Part shown: one piece after another, positions 1-8,546 of the stretch
Position numbering within the stretch: position 1 is the first letter of the stretch
Layout of the letters: each line of letters begins with the position of its first letter
NCBI GenBank assembly: GCA_023388175.1
Contig: JAEWGT010000013.1
Location: 1-64,000 of the forward strand
Length of the DNA: 64,000 nt
From: Pseudomonadota bacterium
Lineage (GTDB): Bacteria; Pseudomonadota; Alphaproteobacteria; Rhizobiales; Devosiaceae
Direction of reading: 5' to 3'
Translations under genes and position numbers: made by a program
The notes under the pieces: generated by a model
Database searches by the model: none
What the model saw: the letters and a program-made list of their open reading frames with translations, nothing else
Told to the model about the DNA's origin: nothing

Positions 1-281
1 ACCTGATCATTTCGGGCCGCTATATCCTGCAGCCGGAGATCTTCACGCTGCTGGCCGACCAGCCGCGCGGCGCCGGTGGCGAAATCCAGCTGACCGACGC
101 CATGCAGACCCTGATGACGCGCCAGCCGTTTACCGGGGTCAAATATCGGGGCCAGAGCTTCGACTGCGGCTCCAAGATCGGCTTCCTCACCGCCAATGTC
201 GTCTATGCGCTCGGCCGCGACGATATCGGAGAGGGATTCGTCAAGGAACTGCGGAAACTTGGATTGAAAGTGACCGACTAG
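1..281 (+). CDS. galU: UTP-glucose-1-phosphate uridylyltransferase, C-terminal part
   Basis: The window opens inside this gene: codons run from base 3 to the TAG at 279-281, giving the last 92 residues. The visible part carries the GalU signature: a SGRYILQPEIF stretch, then GEIQLTDAM and a FDCGSKIGFL segment near the end. GalU makes UDP-glucose from UTP and glucose-1-phosphate in the cytoplasm. This feeds the UDP-glucose dehydrogenase and UDP-xylose synthase encoded at 21.6-24.0 kb, so the gene fits at the edge of an exopolysaccharide locus. The N-terminal two thirds lie outside the window. Confidence 0.93.
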   Translation, partial: LIISGRYILQPEIFTLLADQPRGAGGEIQLTDAMQTLMTRQPFTGVKYRGQSFDCGSKIGFLTANVVYALGRDDIGEGFVKELRKLGLKVTD

Positions 282-397
282 ACCTTGCCCGAGCATGGTC
301 AGAAAAAGCGCAGGCCATACTACTCATCTCGAGAAAAGCGCGACGCTATGGGAGGGCCCCGCAGAAATCAACCCGTCGTGACGTTCAGCAGTAAACG

Positions 398-541
398 CTA
401 CATCAATAGAGCCGAGATTGCGGCGAAGGCATTCCACGCTGCGAAGAGCGGGAGCCACGCAACCACCGCCAGACTAACGACTATCCACCCGGAAGGCACT
501 CCGGGAAGCGAATAGTGATCGACTTGGGCATTGCTGTTCAT
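398..541 (-). CDS. Possible small single-span membrane protein (47 aa)
   Basis: An ATG at 541 is preceded on the minus strand by GGAGG with a 6-nt spacer, and the frame runs 47 codons to a TAG. The product has a polar start (MNSNAQVDHYSLPG) and then a long hydrophobic stretch, roughly residues 19-46, that would span the membrane once. There is no recognisable family. The good ribosome site and the hydropathy pattern argue for a real gene. No homology could be checked. Confidence 0.45.
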   Translation of the reverse strand: MNSNAQVDHYSLPGVPSGWIVVSLAVVAWLPLFAAWNAFAAISALLM

Positions 542-665
542 CTTGAACCTCCAGGGCCGCCTGACGCCAGGCAAACCGAGTAAACCCTTGATTTCTTAAC
601 GCACCACCAAATGCAATAGTTCGAATTTTACCGAATAGTGAATTTTTGTTTGCCGCGAGTTCGGA

Positions 666-794
666 TCACCCGGTCCACAGCGCACATTCAGGCGAGAACA
701 CGGCAAGGAGAAACAAAAGCATCACCCACGACATGCCCGCCAGCCCAAGAGCCGTCCATCGGCGCGGCAATGACACAAATGCGCCAAGCGCCAT
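666..794 (-). CDS. Possible small hydrophobic protein (42 aa)
   Basis: This short minus-strand frame has an ATG at 794 and a TGA at 666. The product has a basic start (residues 9-12, PRRW) and a hydrophobic core of about residues 14-34, followed by SPECALWTG. The ribosome site is weak for this ATG: the GGAGGG upstream sits better for an out-of-frame ATG. It lies upstream of the 47-aa gene in the same direction, so the two could form a small operon. This is an uncertain call based on hydropathy and orientation only. Confidence 0.25.
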   Translation of the reverse strand: MALGAFVSLPRRWTALGLAGMSWVMLLFLLAVFSPECALWTG

Positions 795-865
795 CGTCGT
801 TGTTCCATCTGTTCGCCCTCCGCTTTCGACCTAAAACTCAGTTCGTCAATCCCTCAGGCTTGAAA

Positions 866-891
866 CGGGAAAGCACCTCCGGCGCTTCCCG
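866..891 (-). terminator. Possible terminator of the transglycosylase gene
   Basis: Read on the minus strand, a stem CGGGAAGC / GCTTTCCCG, slightly imperfect, starts three bases past the stop codon of the gene above it. It is followed by TTTC. The T tract is poor, so this may be a weak intrinsic terminator or only a 3'-end hairpin. Confidence 0.4.
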
Positions 892-894
892 CTG

Positions 895-1707
895 TTACTG
901 GTTGTACAATTGCGTAAAGAAGGCTGATCCGCCGCCTTCTGAAGCATCCTTTTCCAACAAAGGCTCGTTCAGAAAAAGCCCGGTAAACGACATGTCGTCC
1001 CGCGAAAAACGTGACGGCATGACCGGCGCGGCCTCTTTCGCCTGGCCCCCAGCCCCCTGCCCCGCCAGCTGCTGAACAGAGAACCCTGCCGTCGCGCCGC
1101 CTTCATGCTTGGTGGTCAAGACCTGATAGACCTGTTTGATACTGCGCGGATTGCCGCCGGAATCATAGAATATCGCCCGATTTGCCTGAGCCTGGCGCGG
1201 GAAAAGGCTCACGGCCACGGTATCGGGGTTTTGCAGTCCGGCGCGAAACATCTTTTCGGCGCCCTGCGCGCCAAGGAAATGCGCGATATACAATTCGCCC
1301 GGACTTGGCATGCGTCCAAAGGCTGATTGCAGATATTCTCCATTGCCGCGTGTAAATGCGGCCGCAAGATCTGCAGCGATCTGCGGATTCATCCGCAGAT
1401 CGAGTATTCTCTGCCGGCTTTCGCGGTCACGAATGACATAGTCACCCGACGGGGTTACCTCGATTTGATCCGCATACGCTTGGTATCCAAGGCGCGGTCC
1501 GTCGGTCTTCATGACGTGCAGCCAGGTCCCCTCCAAAAACTGAAACAGCCCGACAGCGGATGAAGTGCTGGCCCTGGCTTCAGGATTAAGGCTGCTTTCG
1601 CGTATGGCGGTTTGCAGAAGATAACCAAAATCCACACCGCTGCGATTGCCAGCAGCGTTCAACACGCTGGCGAGCTTTTGCGGAACGGATATCGGCTGCA
1701 CACCCAT
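895..1707 (-). CDS. Lytic transglycosylase (SLT domain) family protein
   Basis: The 270-residue product has an SLT/lysozyme-like domain in its first 90 residues. The likely catalytic glutamate is E37 in AIRESSLNP, followed by SSAVGLFQF (about 49-57), the usual Gly-Leu-Phe-Gln motif. A further helical region contains ELYIAHFLGAQGA. Such enzymes cleave the glycan strand of peptidoglycan. No signal peptide is visible at the annotated start, which is common for this alphaproteobacterial subgroup; export route is unclear. It is transcribed alone, with the nitroreductase gene upstream on the same strand after about 80 bases. The start at 1707 lacks a strong ribosome site. Confidence 0.8.
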   Translation of the reverse strand: MGVQPISVPQKLASVLNAAGNRSGVDFGYLLQTAIRESSLNPEARASTSSAVGLFQFLEGTWLHVMKTDGPRLGYQAYADQIEVTPSGDYVIRDRESRQRILDLRMNPQIAADLAAAFTRGNGEYLQSAFGRMPSPGELYIAHFLGAQGAEKMFRAGLQNPDTVAVSLFPRQAQANRAIFYDSGGNPRSIKQVYQVLTTKHEGGATAGFSVQQLAGQGAGGQAKEAAPVMPSRFSRDDMSFTGLFLNEPLLEKDASEGGGSAFFTQLYNQ

Positions 1708-1786
1708 GTCAGGGCTTTCGCTTGAGACTCAGAGAATCCAGCTTACAACTCTAGATGGTTAATGAATTGTTAAAGCCCGTTAAATC

Positions 1787-2365
1787 TCAGCCTTCCCAGC
1801 GCGTGGCGATATCACTGATGGCCGGACGTGGGCGGTCCTCGATATTCACGCTCGGCGTACCGATATGCACGAAGCCGACAAATCTTTCGTCCGGACCGGC
1901 ACCAAGCATCGCGGCGGCATCTTTGTCGAAGGTAAACCAGCGCGTCACCCACGAGGCGGCATATCCCATTGCGTGGGCGGCATGAACAAGATTGAAGGCA
2001 ACATTACCTGCGGACAGTAATTGCTCGATCTCCGGCACCTTGGAATGCGGCTTCGGCGCCGAAATGACACCGATCGTCAGCGGTGCGGGCAAAAACCGCC
2101 TACGCTCTACGTCCAGGCTGGCCTCATCCAGATCAGGGGTCTTGGACGCCGCGATATCGGCGAGCTTCACACCAGCCCTTGCACGGGCCTCACCTTCAAA
2201 AATCACGATACGCCACGGCGTAATCTTGCCATGATCAGGCACGCGTGTGGCGATTGTCAGAATGGTATTCAGTTCATCGGCCGGCGGGCCCGGCTCTTGC
2301 AAGAAAGCAAGTCCCACGGAACGGCGGCTCAAAAGATAGTCGCGTAAGTCGGGGTTGGCGGGCAT
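1787..2365 (-). CDS. Nitroreductase family protein (YdjA-like)
   Basis: The 192-residue product matches the FMN-dependent nitroreductase fold of the short YdjA type. RRSV near residue 14 is an FMN phosphate contact, and VPDHGKITPWR is the characteristic family segment. GNVAFNLVHAAHAMGYAASW forms the helix after the central sheet, and GFVHIGTP lies near the C-terminus. These enzymes reduce nitro or quinone substrates with NAD(P)H, but the physiological substrate is usually unknown. Length is typical for YdjA-like members. The gene stands alone, and its function in this locus is not indicated by neighbours. Confidence 0.85.
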   Translation of the reverse strand: MPANPDLRDYLLSRRSVGLAFLQEPGPPADELNTILTIATRVPDHGKITPWRIVIFEGEARARAGVKLADIAASKTPDLDEASLDVERRRFLPAPLTIGVISAPKPHSKVPEIEQLLSAGNVAFNLVHAAHAMGYAASWVTRWFTFDKDAAAMLGAGPDERFVGFVHIGTPSVNIEDRPRPAISDIATRWEG

Positions 2366-2757
2366 GGGACTCTCCGGCTGGATATTTAGGCAGATACGTG
2401 AGTGACGAACTGGGAAGAAGGCGACGGCGATCTAGCCCATGGTGACCGACAAAAACCAGCCTTGAACGAATTCAAGAGACCCCGCATGGCTGCGGAGACG
2501 GAAATGAGCCTGTCTATAAGTTGCATTTATGCTCAGGCATCCGGCAGGGTACGTAAGAATTGTTCGACGGTGCCAGTAAGGTTAATCCATCACGGCCTGC
2601 GCAGGACAAAGGAATTCTATTGCATAGCACATGCCGTCCATCTTACCTGACCATCAGGACAGACTGCCCTATGCCTTGCTGTTCCGCGGATCAGCAGTTC
2701 GGAACAACGACGCGAGACAGATGCGGATTCGTCCCGCGAGAGGATTGATCGGTATTT
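2366..2757. other. Long leader region upstream of the EPS operon
   Basis: About 390 bases separate the divergent nitroreductase gene from the first EPS gene. No frame here has a convincing product. A small hairpin CCGCA-TGGC-TGCGG lies near 2482-2495. The promoter of the plus-strand EPS operon must lie here or further upstream. I cannot pick out a confident -35/-10 pair. Confidence 0.4.
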
Positions 2758-3438
2758 ATGCCCAATTTTATGCAAACCGGACTGTTGATTACCTCAGCCC
2801 TTGCAACGATCGGCGGGGGCGCCTGGGCGATACAGGGCGAGTATGCTGCATTTTCAATGAATGTACCGTCGCAGGCCGTACAGTACGACGGCATAATGTC
2901 GCTTTCGGCCATGCCGCCATCCATCACCAGTCAGCGTGACGTCGCATTGATGTGCGGAACGCTCCTGTATTCGTTCTATCCTGCTACCCGAGGCGATGGC
3001 GGCCAGAGCGCATTGCAGCAGCAATGCAGGAAACTCGTCGCCGATTCAGCGAAAGGCAACGGAGCAGATCCTTTGGGATGGTCCACTCTGGCGCGAACTT
3101 ACGGGCTCGCAGGCGACTATGCAGCCATGAACGATGCTTTGATGAAGTCCTTCGCTACCGGGCCAAATGAGCAATGGCTGTCAGTCAACCGTTTTGTCAC
3201 CGCCGAAAAATTCTGGGCCGAACTGACACCAGAAACGCGGGCCAACCATGAAACTGACATTCGCCTGATGCTGACCAGCCTGCGAGCCATTGACACACTG
3301 GTTCTCAACTACCTTGCCAGCCCGGATTTCGCCGAGAGACTCGTAACAATCGTGCAAACCATGCCTGACAATGTCCAGAGACGATTTGTCTCGCATGTCC
3401 GTCGTGTGAGCCAACAGCTTACAGGCGGCAACTCATGA
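2758..3438 (+). CDS. Membrane-anchored or exported protein of the EPS operon
   Basis: The 226-residue product starts with a hydrophobic segment (about residues 6-25) that should act as a signal or anchor. The rest is soluble and helical; WSTLARTYGLAGDYAAMNDAL (about 105-125) looks like a single TPR-type helical pair. I do not recognise the family. Its TGA overlaps the ATG of the O-antigen-ligase-like gene (ATGA), so the two are translationally coupled. A role in polymer assembly at the inner membrane is an inference from this position only. Confidence 0.75.
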   Translation: MPNFMQTGLLITSALATIGGGAWAIQGEYAAFSMNVPSQAVQYDGIMSLSAMPPSITSQRDVALMCGTLLYSFYPATRGDGGQSALQQQCRKLVADSAKGNGADPLGWSTLARTYGLAGDYAAMNDALMKSFATGPNEQWLSVNRFVTAEKFWAELTPETRANHETDIRLMLTSLRAIDTLVLNYLASPDFAERLVTIVQTMPDNVQRRFVSHVRRVSQQLTGGNS

Positions 3439-4823
3439 GTGACGCAGTGTCTTCAACAAACGCGACCGGCTCCACGTACCGGCCGGGCCGCGCCGGTGCA
3501 TCGGGCGCACGAACCAAGCTCAACAATCGACTGACCATTCTGCTTTGCCTTGTGGTTTTCGTGGCTCCCGTCGCCTTGGGCAGCAACCGCCCGCTCAGTT
3601 GGGCGACATGGGCAGTCGTCATGGGTGCCATAAGTCTAGTATCGGCCATAGTTATGGCACGAACGACGGAGCGCTTTCGCATCGGGCTGGATCGATTACG
3701 GCTCGAGAGCATGCTGTTTGCGATCCTGCTCTTCTATCTGGTGTTTCAGCAGCTGCCTTTGGGCTTCTCCCATATCCCCAACGAGCCAGGTCTGGACATC
3801 TCAGCCGCCCAGATTTCAGTTGCCCCGGGGGCGACGCTGCTCACGACGCTGCGAATGCTCACGTTTGGACTGTTCACTTTCTGGTTCTTGCAGGCCGCCG
3901 CCAATGGCGACCGCCGCAAGAGGATACTGGATATCCTCCTCATCATCGTAGTGGTGCATGCACTCTATGCTCTGGTGGCGCTTTTCCAGCTCGGCGACAC
4001 TATTCTGGGGGCCGACAAATGGGCCTATTGGGGTTCGGCCACCGGCACATTTGTAAACCGCAATTCCTTTGCCACCTTCCTGGCGCTGGGCGCTGGCCTT
4101 GCCTCTGCCAGTCTTGGAGGTGTGCTCAGTTCTGGAAGACGCGACGATAGAGGGGGCAGCGCCATGCTCTATATCGTTGCCCTAGTCATCCTGCTGGTCA
4201 CGACAATCGCAACCAATTCGCGCATGGGCCTGCTCGTCTGGTGCGTTGCCGCCACCATTCCAATGGTGGCACTGCTGGCTAAAACCAGAATACCACGCGC
4301 CGGCGTAGGCCTGGCATTGGCCGGCGTGACACTCGCCGCCATTGTCATACTGATCTATTTTGGATCGACGATGATCGAGCGGCTTGGCGGGCTGGATCAG
4401 GATATTGGGCTGCGTACTGCGCTATATACCCAGACCCAGCAGATGGTTTTGAGCCGGCCGTGGACCGGCTACGGCGGGGGCGCATTCGAGAATGCGTTTT
4501 ATCTCTTCCATCAGCTCGATCTCAGCATCGATCTGAACTGGAACAGAGCACACAACACTTATCTGGGACTATGGGCTGAGTTAGGCCTGGTCGCCGGGTC
4601 CATACCCATCCTTATTATTGCAATCATCGGCTGGCGCATCCAGTCCGGTCTGAGCCGCGAAGGCGGATCATGGACCGCACAAGCCGCAGCCCTTTCAGCG
4701 CTGGGCGCTGGCGGTATCCATTCGCTATTCGATTTCAGCCTTGAAATTCAGGCTAACACATTCCTGTTCCTCGCAATTTGCGCCACCGGCTTGTCGGCGT
4801 CGCTCATGCGCAGGGAGAAGTAG
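3435..4823 (+). CDS. O-antigen ligase / polymerase family membrane protein
   Basis: The 462-residue product has about ten or more hydrophobic spans. A large loop near residues 343-385 ends in RAHNTYLGLWAELGL, the hallmark of the Wzy_C / O-antigen ligase domain. These proteins transfer or polymerise lipid-linked glycans on the periplasmic face. It lies in an operon with an upstream exported protein (ATGA overlap) and a downstream phosphatase after only 3 bases. A second polymerase-like protein is encoded at 18.2-19.4 kb, so one may be the polymerase and the other a ligase; sequence alone does not decide. Confidence 0.85.
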   Translation: MSDAVSSTNATGSTYRPGRAGASGARTKLNNRLTILLCLVVFVAPVALGSNRPLSWATWAVVMGAISLVSAIVMARTTERFRIGLDRLRLESMLFAILLFYLVFQQLPLGFSHIPNEPGLDISAAQISVAPGATLLTTLRMLTFGLFTFWFLQAAANGDRRKRILDILLIIVVVHALYALVALFQLGDTILGADKWAYWGSATGTFVNRNSFATFLALGAGLASASLGGVLSSGRRDDRGGSAMLYIVALVILLVTTIATNSRMGLLVWCVAATIPMVALLAKTRIPRAGVGLALAGVTLAAIVILIYFGSTMIERLGGLDQDIGLRTALYTQTQQMVLSRPWTGYGGGAFENAFYLFHQLDLSIDLNWNRAHNTYLGLWAELGLVAGSIPILIIAIIGWRIQSGLSREGGSWTAQAAALSALGAGGIHSLFDFSLEIQANTFLFLAICATGLSASLMRREK

Positions 4824-4826
4824 CGC

Positions 4827-5615
4827 ATGCGGGCTTTCTTCGACCTGTTCACCTCTGCCAGAAATGCGCAGCCTGCCAATCCTGCGCGCATGCATGTGCA
4901 GAAGGATGCCTGGCCAGCCGCGATCTATGCGATCGGTGACATACATGGCTGCCTGGACCAGCTGCTGCGCCTAGAAGCGGAGATCGTTCGGGACGCCGAC
5001 ACGTTCCCCGGCGAAAAATGGATCGTCATGCTTGGTGACTACGTTGACAGGGGCCCGGACAGCGCGGGCGTCCTCGATCATCTGGCCGCCCCGCATCCGC
5101 CTGGGTTTCAGCGTATCTGCCTTGTCGGCAACCACGAAATCATGATGCAGGCGTTTCTCGAAACGCCTCGCCTTACAGCTGAATGGTTGCAATTCGGCGG
5201 CAACAATACATTGCAATCCTATGGACTTGACTGGCATGAAACGACGAGACGCCAGCCTTCGGCGAGCCGGCTCCGCCAGATCGTCGATGCCTACATACCA
5301 CAAAATCACATGGCCTTCTTGCGGTCTCTGCCGCTATCTTTAAGTGTGGGCAATCTGGTATTTGTCCATGCCGGCATGCGCGCCGACACACCTTTGACCG
5401 AACAGGACGAGACCGATTTGCTGTGGATGCGCTATAGCAAAAATGAAGCGGGGCCTCAGGGATGGATCGTGGTTCATGGACACACGCCGCAGGAAAAGCC
5501 TTTACTTCTGCCAACCCGGATTTGTCTTGATACCGGCGCATTCGCCACCGGAATTCTTTCAGGCGCCCGCCTGATACCAGGCCAGCCGCCCACAATTTTC
5601 CAAACCGCAGGTTAA
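4827..5615 (+). CDS. PPP-family metallophosphatase (serine/threonine phosphatase type)
   Basis: The 262-residue cytoplasmic protein has the full two-metal motif set: GDIHG at 37-41, GDYVDRG at 70-76, GNHE at 101-104, then VFVHAG and VVHGHTP further on. This set fits the bacterial PPP protein phosphatases (PrpA/PphA-like) and also ApaH-like enzymes. Its place between the O-antigen-ligase gene and a tyrosine autokinase gene suggests it may dephosphorylate a protein of the EPS machinery; that is inference. The stop codon lies inside an 18-bp palindrome at 5605-5622. Confidence 0.85.
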   Translation: MRAFFDLFTSARNAQPANPARMHVQKDAWPAAIYAIGDIHGCLDQLLRLEAEIVRDADTFPGEKWIVMLGDYVDRGPDSAGVLDHLAAPHPPGFQRICLVGNHEIMMQAFLETPRLTAEWLQFGGNNTLQSYGLDWHETTRRQPSASRLRQIVDAYIPQNHMAFLRSLPLSLSVGNLVFVHAGMRADTPLTEQDETDLLWMRYSKNEAGPQGWIVVHGHTPQEKPLLLPTRICLDTGAFATGILSGARLIPGQPPTIFQTAG

Positions 5616-5622
5616 CCTGCGG
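5605..5622. repeat. Perfect 18-bp palindrome over a stop codon
   Basis: The sequence CCGCAGGTTAACCTGCGG is fully self-complementary and contains the TAA of the phosphatase gene. There is no T run after it. It could be an attenuating hairpin or mRNA-processing element between the phosphatase and the kinase genes, or a protein-binding palindrome. Confidence 0.6.
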
Positions 5623-5676
5623 CTGCCATAACAGAAGGCGCTTTCGTCTATCCAAACAGGCGCCCAAGAGGATTTC

Positions 5677-7800
5677 ATGCCAGAAACCGAAATCGACATC
5701 CGCGCCATTCTGGGGCTGCTTCGCCGGCGATTTCGGCTGATTGCAGTAACGGTGATCACTATCGTCAGCCTGGCAGGCGTGGCGATTTTCGCGCTTACGC
5801 CGATCTATACGGCAACGGCGTTGGTGCTTGTTGATACTAGCCGAAAGAACCTGCTTGAACCCGAAGCGGCCATGACCAATAGTACAACCGACAGCGCCCG
5901 TGTCGAAAGCGAAGTCGAACTGCTGCGCTCTGACAATGTGCTTATGCAGGTCATACAGGACCTCAATCTGATCTCAGACAGAGAATTTGGCGTCTCGCTG
6001 GGCCTACGCTCGCGCATCCTGGCAATGCTGCGTCTGGACGATGGACAGCTCCCCTCCGGCGATGAAGCACTGAGCCAGGTTCTGAATAAGGTACGCGCGA
6101 ATATTTCGGCCCAGCGCCGTGGTTTGACCTATCTTATCGCCGTGCAAGCCCGCTCTGAATCACCTGCGCGTGCGGCGGAATTGGCCAATGCGCTTACCCG
6201 CGCATATATCAGCGACCAGGTATCCTCCAAGGTTTCCAATACATTGGCATCTCTCGATATCCTGCAGGCCCGGATCGAGCAGGCCCGGCAGGCAATCGTG
6301 GACTCCGAGAGTTCGTTCGACACTTTCATCTCCGACAATATCGATCGTATCGTCGCTGAATCGGGCGATCAGAATGTCGCCGATCTGCGCCGACAGGTTG
6401 ATGCACTGGAATCTGCCCGCGAGGAAAGCCTGCGGACGGTCGATCTTGTGCAGCAGAACCTTCAGGCGGAGAACTGGAGCGGCCTGGCATCCACCCTCGC
6501 CTCCGATGCCGTCCGCGCTCTGGAGCAACAGCGCAGCGAACTTGCTGGCGAACTTGCCACGCTCGCGGCAGGATCGGCAACAGCCATCGACTTGCAGGCG
6601 GAGCTGGCAAGTATCGACGACGAACTGCGCCAGGCGGCAACCACCGAGTTGAGTGCGTTGCAAAGCGCCATTGGCAGCAACCAGACGGCGCAGGACAACC
6701 TGCGCCAGTCCATCCGCAACAATGTCATCAACACCCGCCTGCCCGCAGGCGTTCTGACCCAGATTTATGAGCTGCAACAAAATGCAGCGATTGCTCGGGC
6801 ACAGTATGAAAACCTGCTGGCAAGGGCGCAGGATCTTGGCGCCCAGGCCGACCTTCAGGTTGCGGACAGCCGTATCGTGTCGCAAGCTCTGGTGCCTGCT
6901 ACGCCATCTTTCCCTAATCCGCAGCTGATCCTGATGCTCAGTGCCGTCCTTGCCTTGGGCGTCGGCGTCGGACTGGCCCTGCTGTATGAAAATTATATCG
7001 GCGGCTTTGTCAGCGAGGAACAGGTCGAAAACGTTCTGCGCACAAAGGTGGTCTCGTCGGTACCCAAGCAGCGTAACGTCAAACCGGGGCAGTTGAGCAT
7101 CGCAGATCTCGTTGCCACTGCGCCCATATCAGCCTTTTCGGAAAGCATTCGCCGTGTGCGCGCAGCAGTCGATCGGTCGGTCAGAAGCAGCAACGACCCG
7201 GGCAGCGTGGTCATCATGGTCACCTCAACCGCCCCAGGCGAAGGCAAAACGACTGCCTCTCTCGCTCTGGCCCGTTCCTATGCCCTGACGGGCAAGCGCA
7301 CCCTGCTGATCGACTGCGACATGCGCAAGCCCAGTCTGCACCAGCACCTGGGTCTGGGGCCCTCCTCCGGCCTGGTCGACTTTCTCAGCGACCAGAACAA
7401 TCTCTCGGCGCTGACGGACATCCTGGCGCAAGATCCGATCAGCGATGTCGTCATCATCCCGGGCGCTCGCCGGACCAACAAAGGTACGGACCAGCTCATC
7501 GCCAGCCCCGCCTTCGCCCGGCTTATCCAGGCCGCCCGATCCTCATTCGACATTATCATTCTGGACACCCCGCCTCTCGGACCGGTGGTGGATGGCCTCT
7601 ATATCGCCAATAACGTCGACGCCATCATTTTTGCCGTTCGCTATTCGGCCACGCGCCAGAGCGAGGCACGCCAGGCGGTGGCGAGCCTCATGCAGGCCAA
7701 GCCGGACAATGTCGATGTCTTTGCGCTTCTGAGCCAGCAAGACGTCTCGCGCCACACCTATAGCTCGCAATATGGTAGCTATTACGTCGAAGAAAGCTGA
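5677..7800 (+). CDS. Polysaccharide co-polymerase / tyrosine autokinase (Wzc/ExoP type)
   Basis: The 707-residue fusion protein has an N-terminal Wzz chain-length domain with a first membrane span near residues 20-42. A long periplasmic coiled region follows, then a second span near 410-435 and a cytoplasmic BY-kinase domain. Kinase motifs are Walker A in APGEGKTT (about 517-524), Walker A' LLIDCDMRKPS (about 543-553) and Walker B LDTPP (about 628-632). The C-terminal tyrosine cluster HTYSSQYGSYYVEES is where such kinases autophosphorylate. It controls polymer length and export. It is the last intact EPS gene before the insertion-sequence nest. Confidence 0.93.
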   Translation: MPETEIDIRAILGLLRRRFRLIAVTVITIVSLAGVAIFALTPIYTATALVLVDTSRKNLLEPEAAMTNSTTDSARVESEVELLRSDNVLMQVIQDLNLISDREFGVSLGLRSRILAMLRLDDGQLPSGDEALSQVLNKVRANISAQRRGLTYLIAVQARSESPARAAELANALTRAYISDQVSSKVSNTLASLDILQARIEQARQAIVDSESSFDTFISDNIDRIVAESGDQNVADLRRQVDALESAREESLRTVDLVQQNLQAENWSGLASTLASDAVRALEQQRSELAGELATLAAGSATAIDLQAELASIDDELRQAATTELSALQSAIGSNQTAQDNLRQSIRNNVINTRLPAGVLTQIYELQQNAAIARAQYENLLARAQDLGAQADLQVADSRIVSQALVPATPSFPNPQLILMLSAVLALGVGVGLALLYENYIGGFVSEEQVENVLRTKVVSSVPKQRNVKPGQLSIADLVATAPISAFSESIRRVRAAVDRSVRSSNDPGSVVIMVTSTAPGEGKTTASLALARSYALTGKRTLLIDCDMRKPSLHQHLGLGPSSGLVDFLSDQNNLSALTDILAQDPISDVVIIPGARRTNKGTDQLIASPAFARLIQAARSSFDIIILDTPPLGPVVDGLYIANNVDAIIFAVRYSATRQSEARQAVASLMQAKPDNVDVFALLSQQDVSRHTYSSQYGSYYVEES

Positions 7801-7886
7801 CGCTTTTCTCGGCAGGATCGACTGCCGGGATGCCGGCGACCAGTCCTGATCCAGCCGCCAGTAACGACAATTATCCCCGCATAGGT

Positions 7887-7911
7887 GACGCCCGCCAATA
7901 ATGGCGGCGTC
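7887..7911 (+). terminator. Hairpin after the autokinase gene
   Basis: GACGCCCGCCA-ATAA-TGGCGGCGTC forms a strong stem with one bulge, followed by TTCCC. It lies 86 bases after the kinase stop and before a truncated coding start at 7932. The short T tract makes termination plausible but not certain. Confidence 0.5.
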
Positions 7912-7931
7912 TTCCCTATCGAGAGATTGTC

Positions 7932-7949
7932 ATGTCCGACCGATTTGCC
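7932..7949 (+). pseudogene. Start of a coding gene cut off by an IS66 insertion
   Basis: A GAGAG ribosome site, six bases, and then ATG begin a frame reading MSDRFA. After these six codons the sequence switches to the GTAAGC end of an IS66 element at 7950, where the frame soon stops. The rest of the gene is not found in the window. Its position downstream of the EPS kinase suggests a lost EPS gene. Confidence 0.4.
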
Positions 7950-8051
7950 GTAAGCGCGTAGCCGTGGCCGTTACGGCCTGAAGTTCCAAGGCATGAGGTC
8001 GGCGATTTGGCTGTTTGGCCAGCCCTCTGCGATGCGTTCGAGGGTCTGTGT
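7950..8051 (-). mobile_element. IS66-family end fragment (type B, copy 1)
   Basis: These 102 bases are identical to 11433-11534, the left end of a second copy. They start with the IS66-type terminus GTAAGCG and contain the last 26 codons of a minus-strand tnpC (7971-8051), ending in DLMPWNFRP. The fragment is broken off at 8051 by the end of another IS66 element. Confidence 0.85.
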
Positions 8052-8075
8052 GTAAGCCTCCGTTGAAGGCCGCGG

Positions 8076-8546
8076 CTATTTCGCTTTTGCCTTGGGCCTC
8101 CACTGGCGGGCGTAGCGCATGAGGCCGGCTTGGATGGCTTCCTCATCGACCTGGCGCGGATCGAAGCCTTCCTGGAGATACCATTCACGCATTTCAGCGT
8201 GATCGTCGTGGTTGGGGTCGTTTATCGCTTCGAGGAAGTGTTCGTAGCCGGGCGGGCCGCCAACATCTTCGGGCGGGGTGCACCCCTCTGCCAGGATCAA
8301 CTGAGGATAGAGCGCGCCGGCCTCGGGTTCGGAGATATGATTGACCCGAATGGTGTGTTCCCAGCCATCGCCGAAGTCGTAGAGATAGGTGATCGCACGG
8401 GCATTTGTCTCCTCAAGGACCTGGAGCAGCGTTGCCTTTGAGGCATCGCGGATGTTGCTGCCAAAGTCATAGTCGGGAACGCCCCATTCGATATCCTGAT
8501 AACGGAACTCGTAGAGGTGGCTGTCCGTCCAGCCAAAAGCAACCTG
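8076..8546 (-). pseudogene. pRiA4b ORF-3-like gene, 3' part (split by IS21)
   Basis: This encodes the C-terminal three quarters of a pRiA4b ORF-3 family protein: GWTDSHLYEFRY, then YDFGDGWEHTIRV, GGPPGYEHFLEAI and a basic tail ending KAKAK. The function of the family is unknown. An open frame runs on to an ATG at 8579, but those first residues come from the IS21 end. The true N-terminus is at 11183-11315. Joining the two at the shared 10-bp sequence restores one frame, RVLQVA-FGWTDSH. The TAG lies 24 bases from the end of the IS66 element. Confidence 0.8.
8537..8546. repeat. Target-site duplication of the IS21 element, left copy
   Basis: AAGCAACCTG here is repeated exactly at 11183-11192 on the other side of the IS21 element. 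One copy suffices to rebuild the interrupted gene. IS21-family duplications are usually 4-8 bp, so one or two of the ten bases may be chance or belong to the element. Confidence 0.8.

Larger units (their letters stand above)
282..894. other. Intergenic stretch between galU and the transglycosylase gene
   Basis: Apart from the two possible tiny minus-strand genes and the hairpin at its right end, I see nothing convincing here. The longer plus-strand frames (285-515, 638-1075) have proline/arginine/serine-rich translations without family resemblance and look like chance frames. Confidence 0.5.

Noticed and set aside
638..1075. 145-codon plus-strand frame
   Set aside because: Low-complexity Ser/Pro/Arg-rich translation without ribosome site; it overlaps the end of the transglycosylase gene on the other strand.
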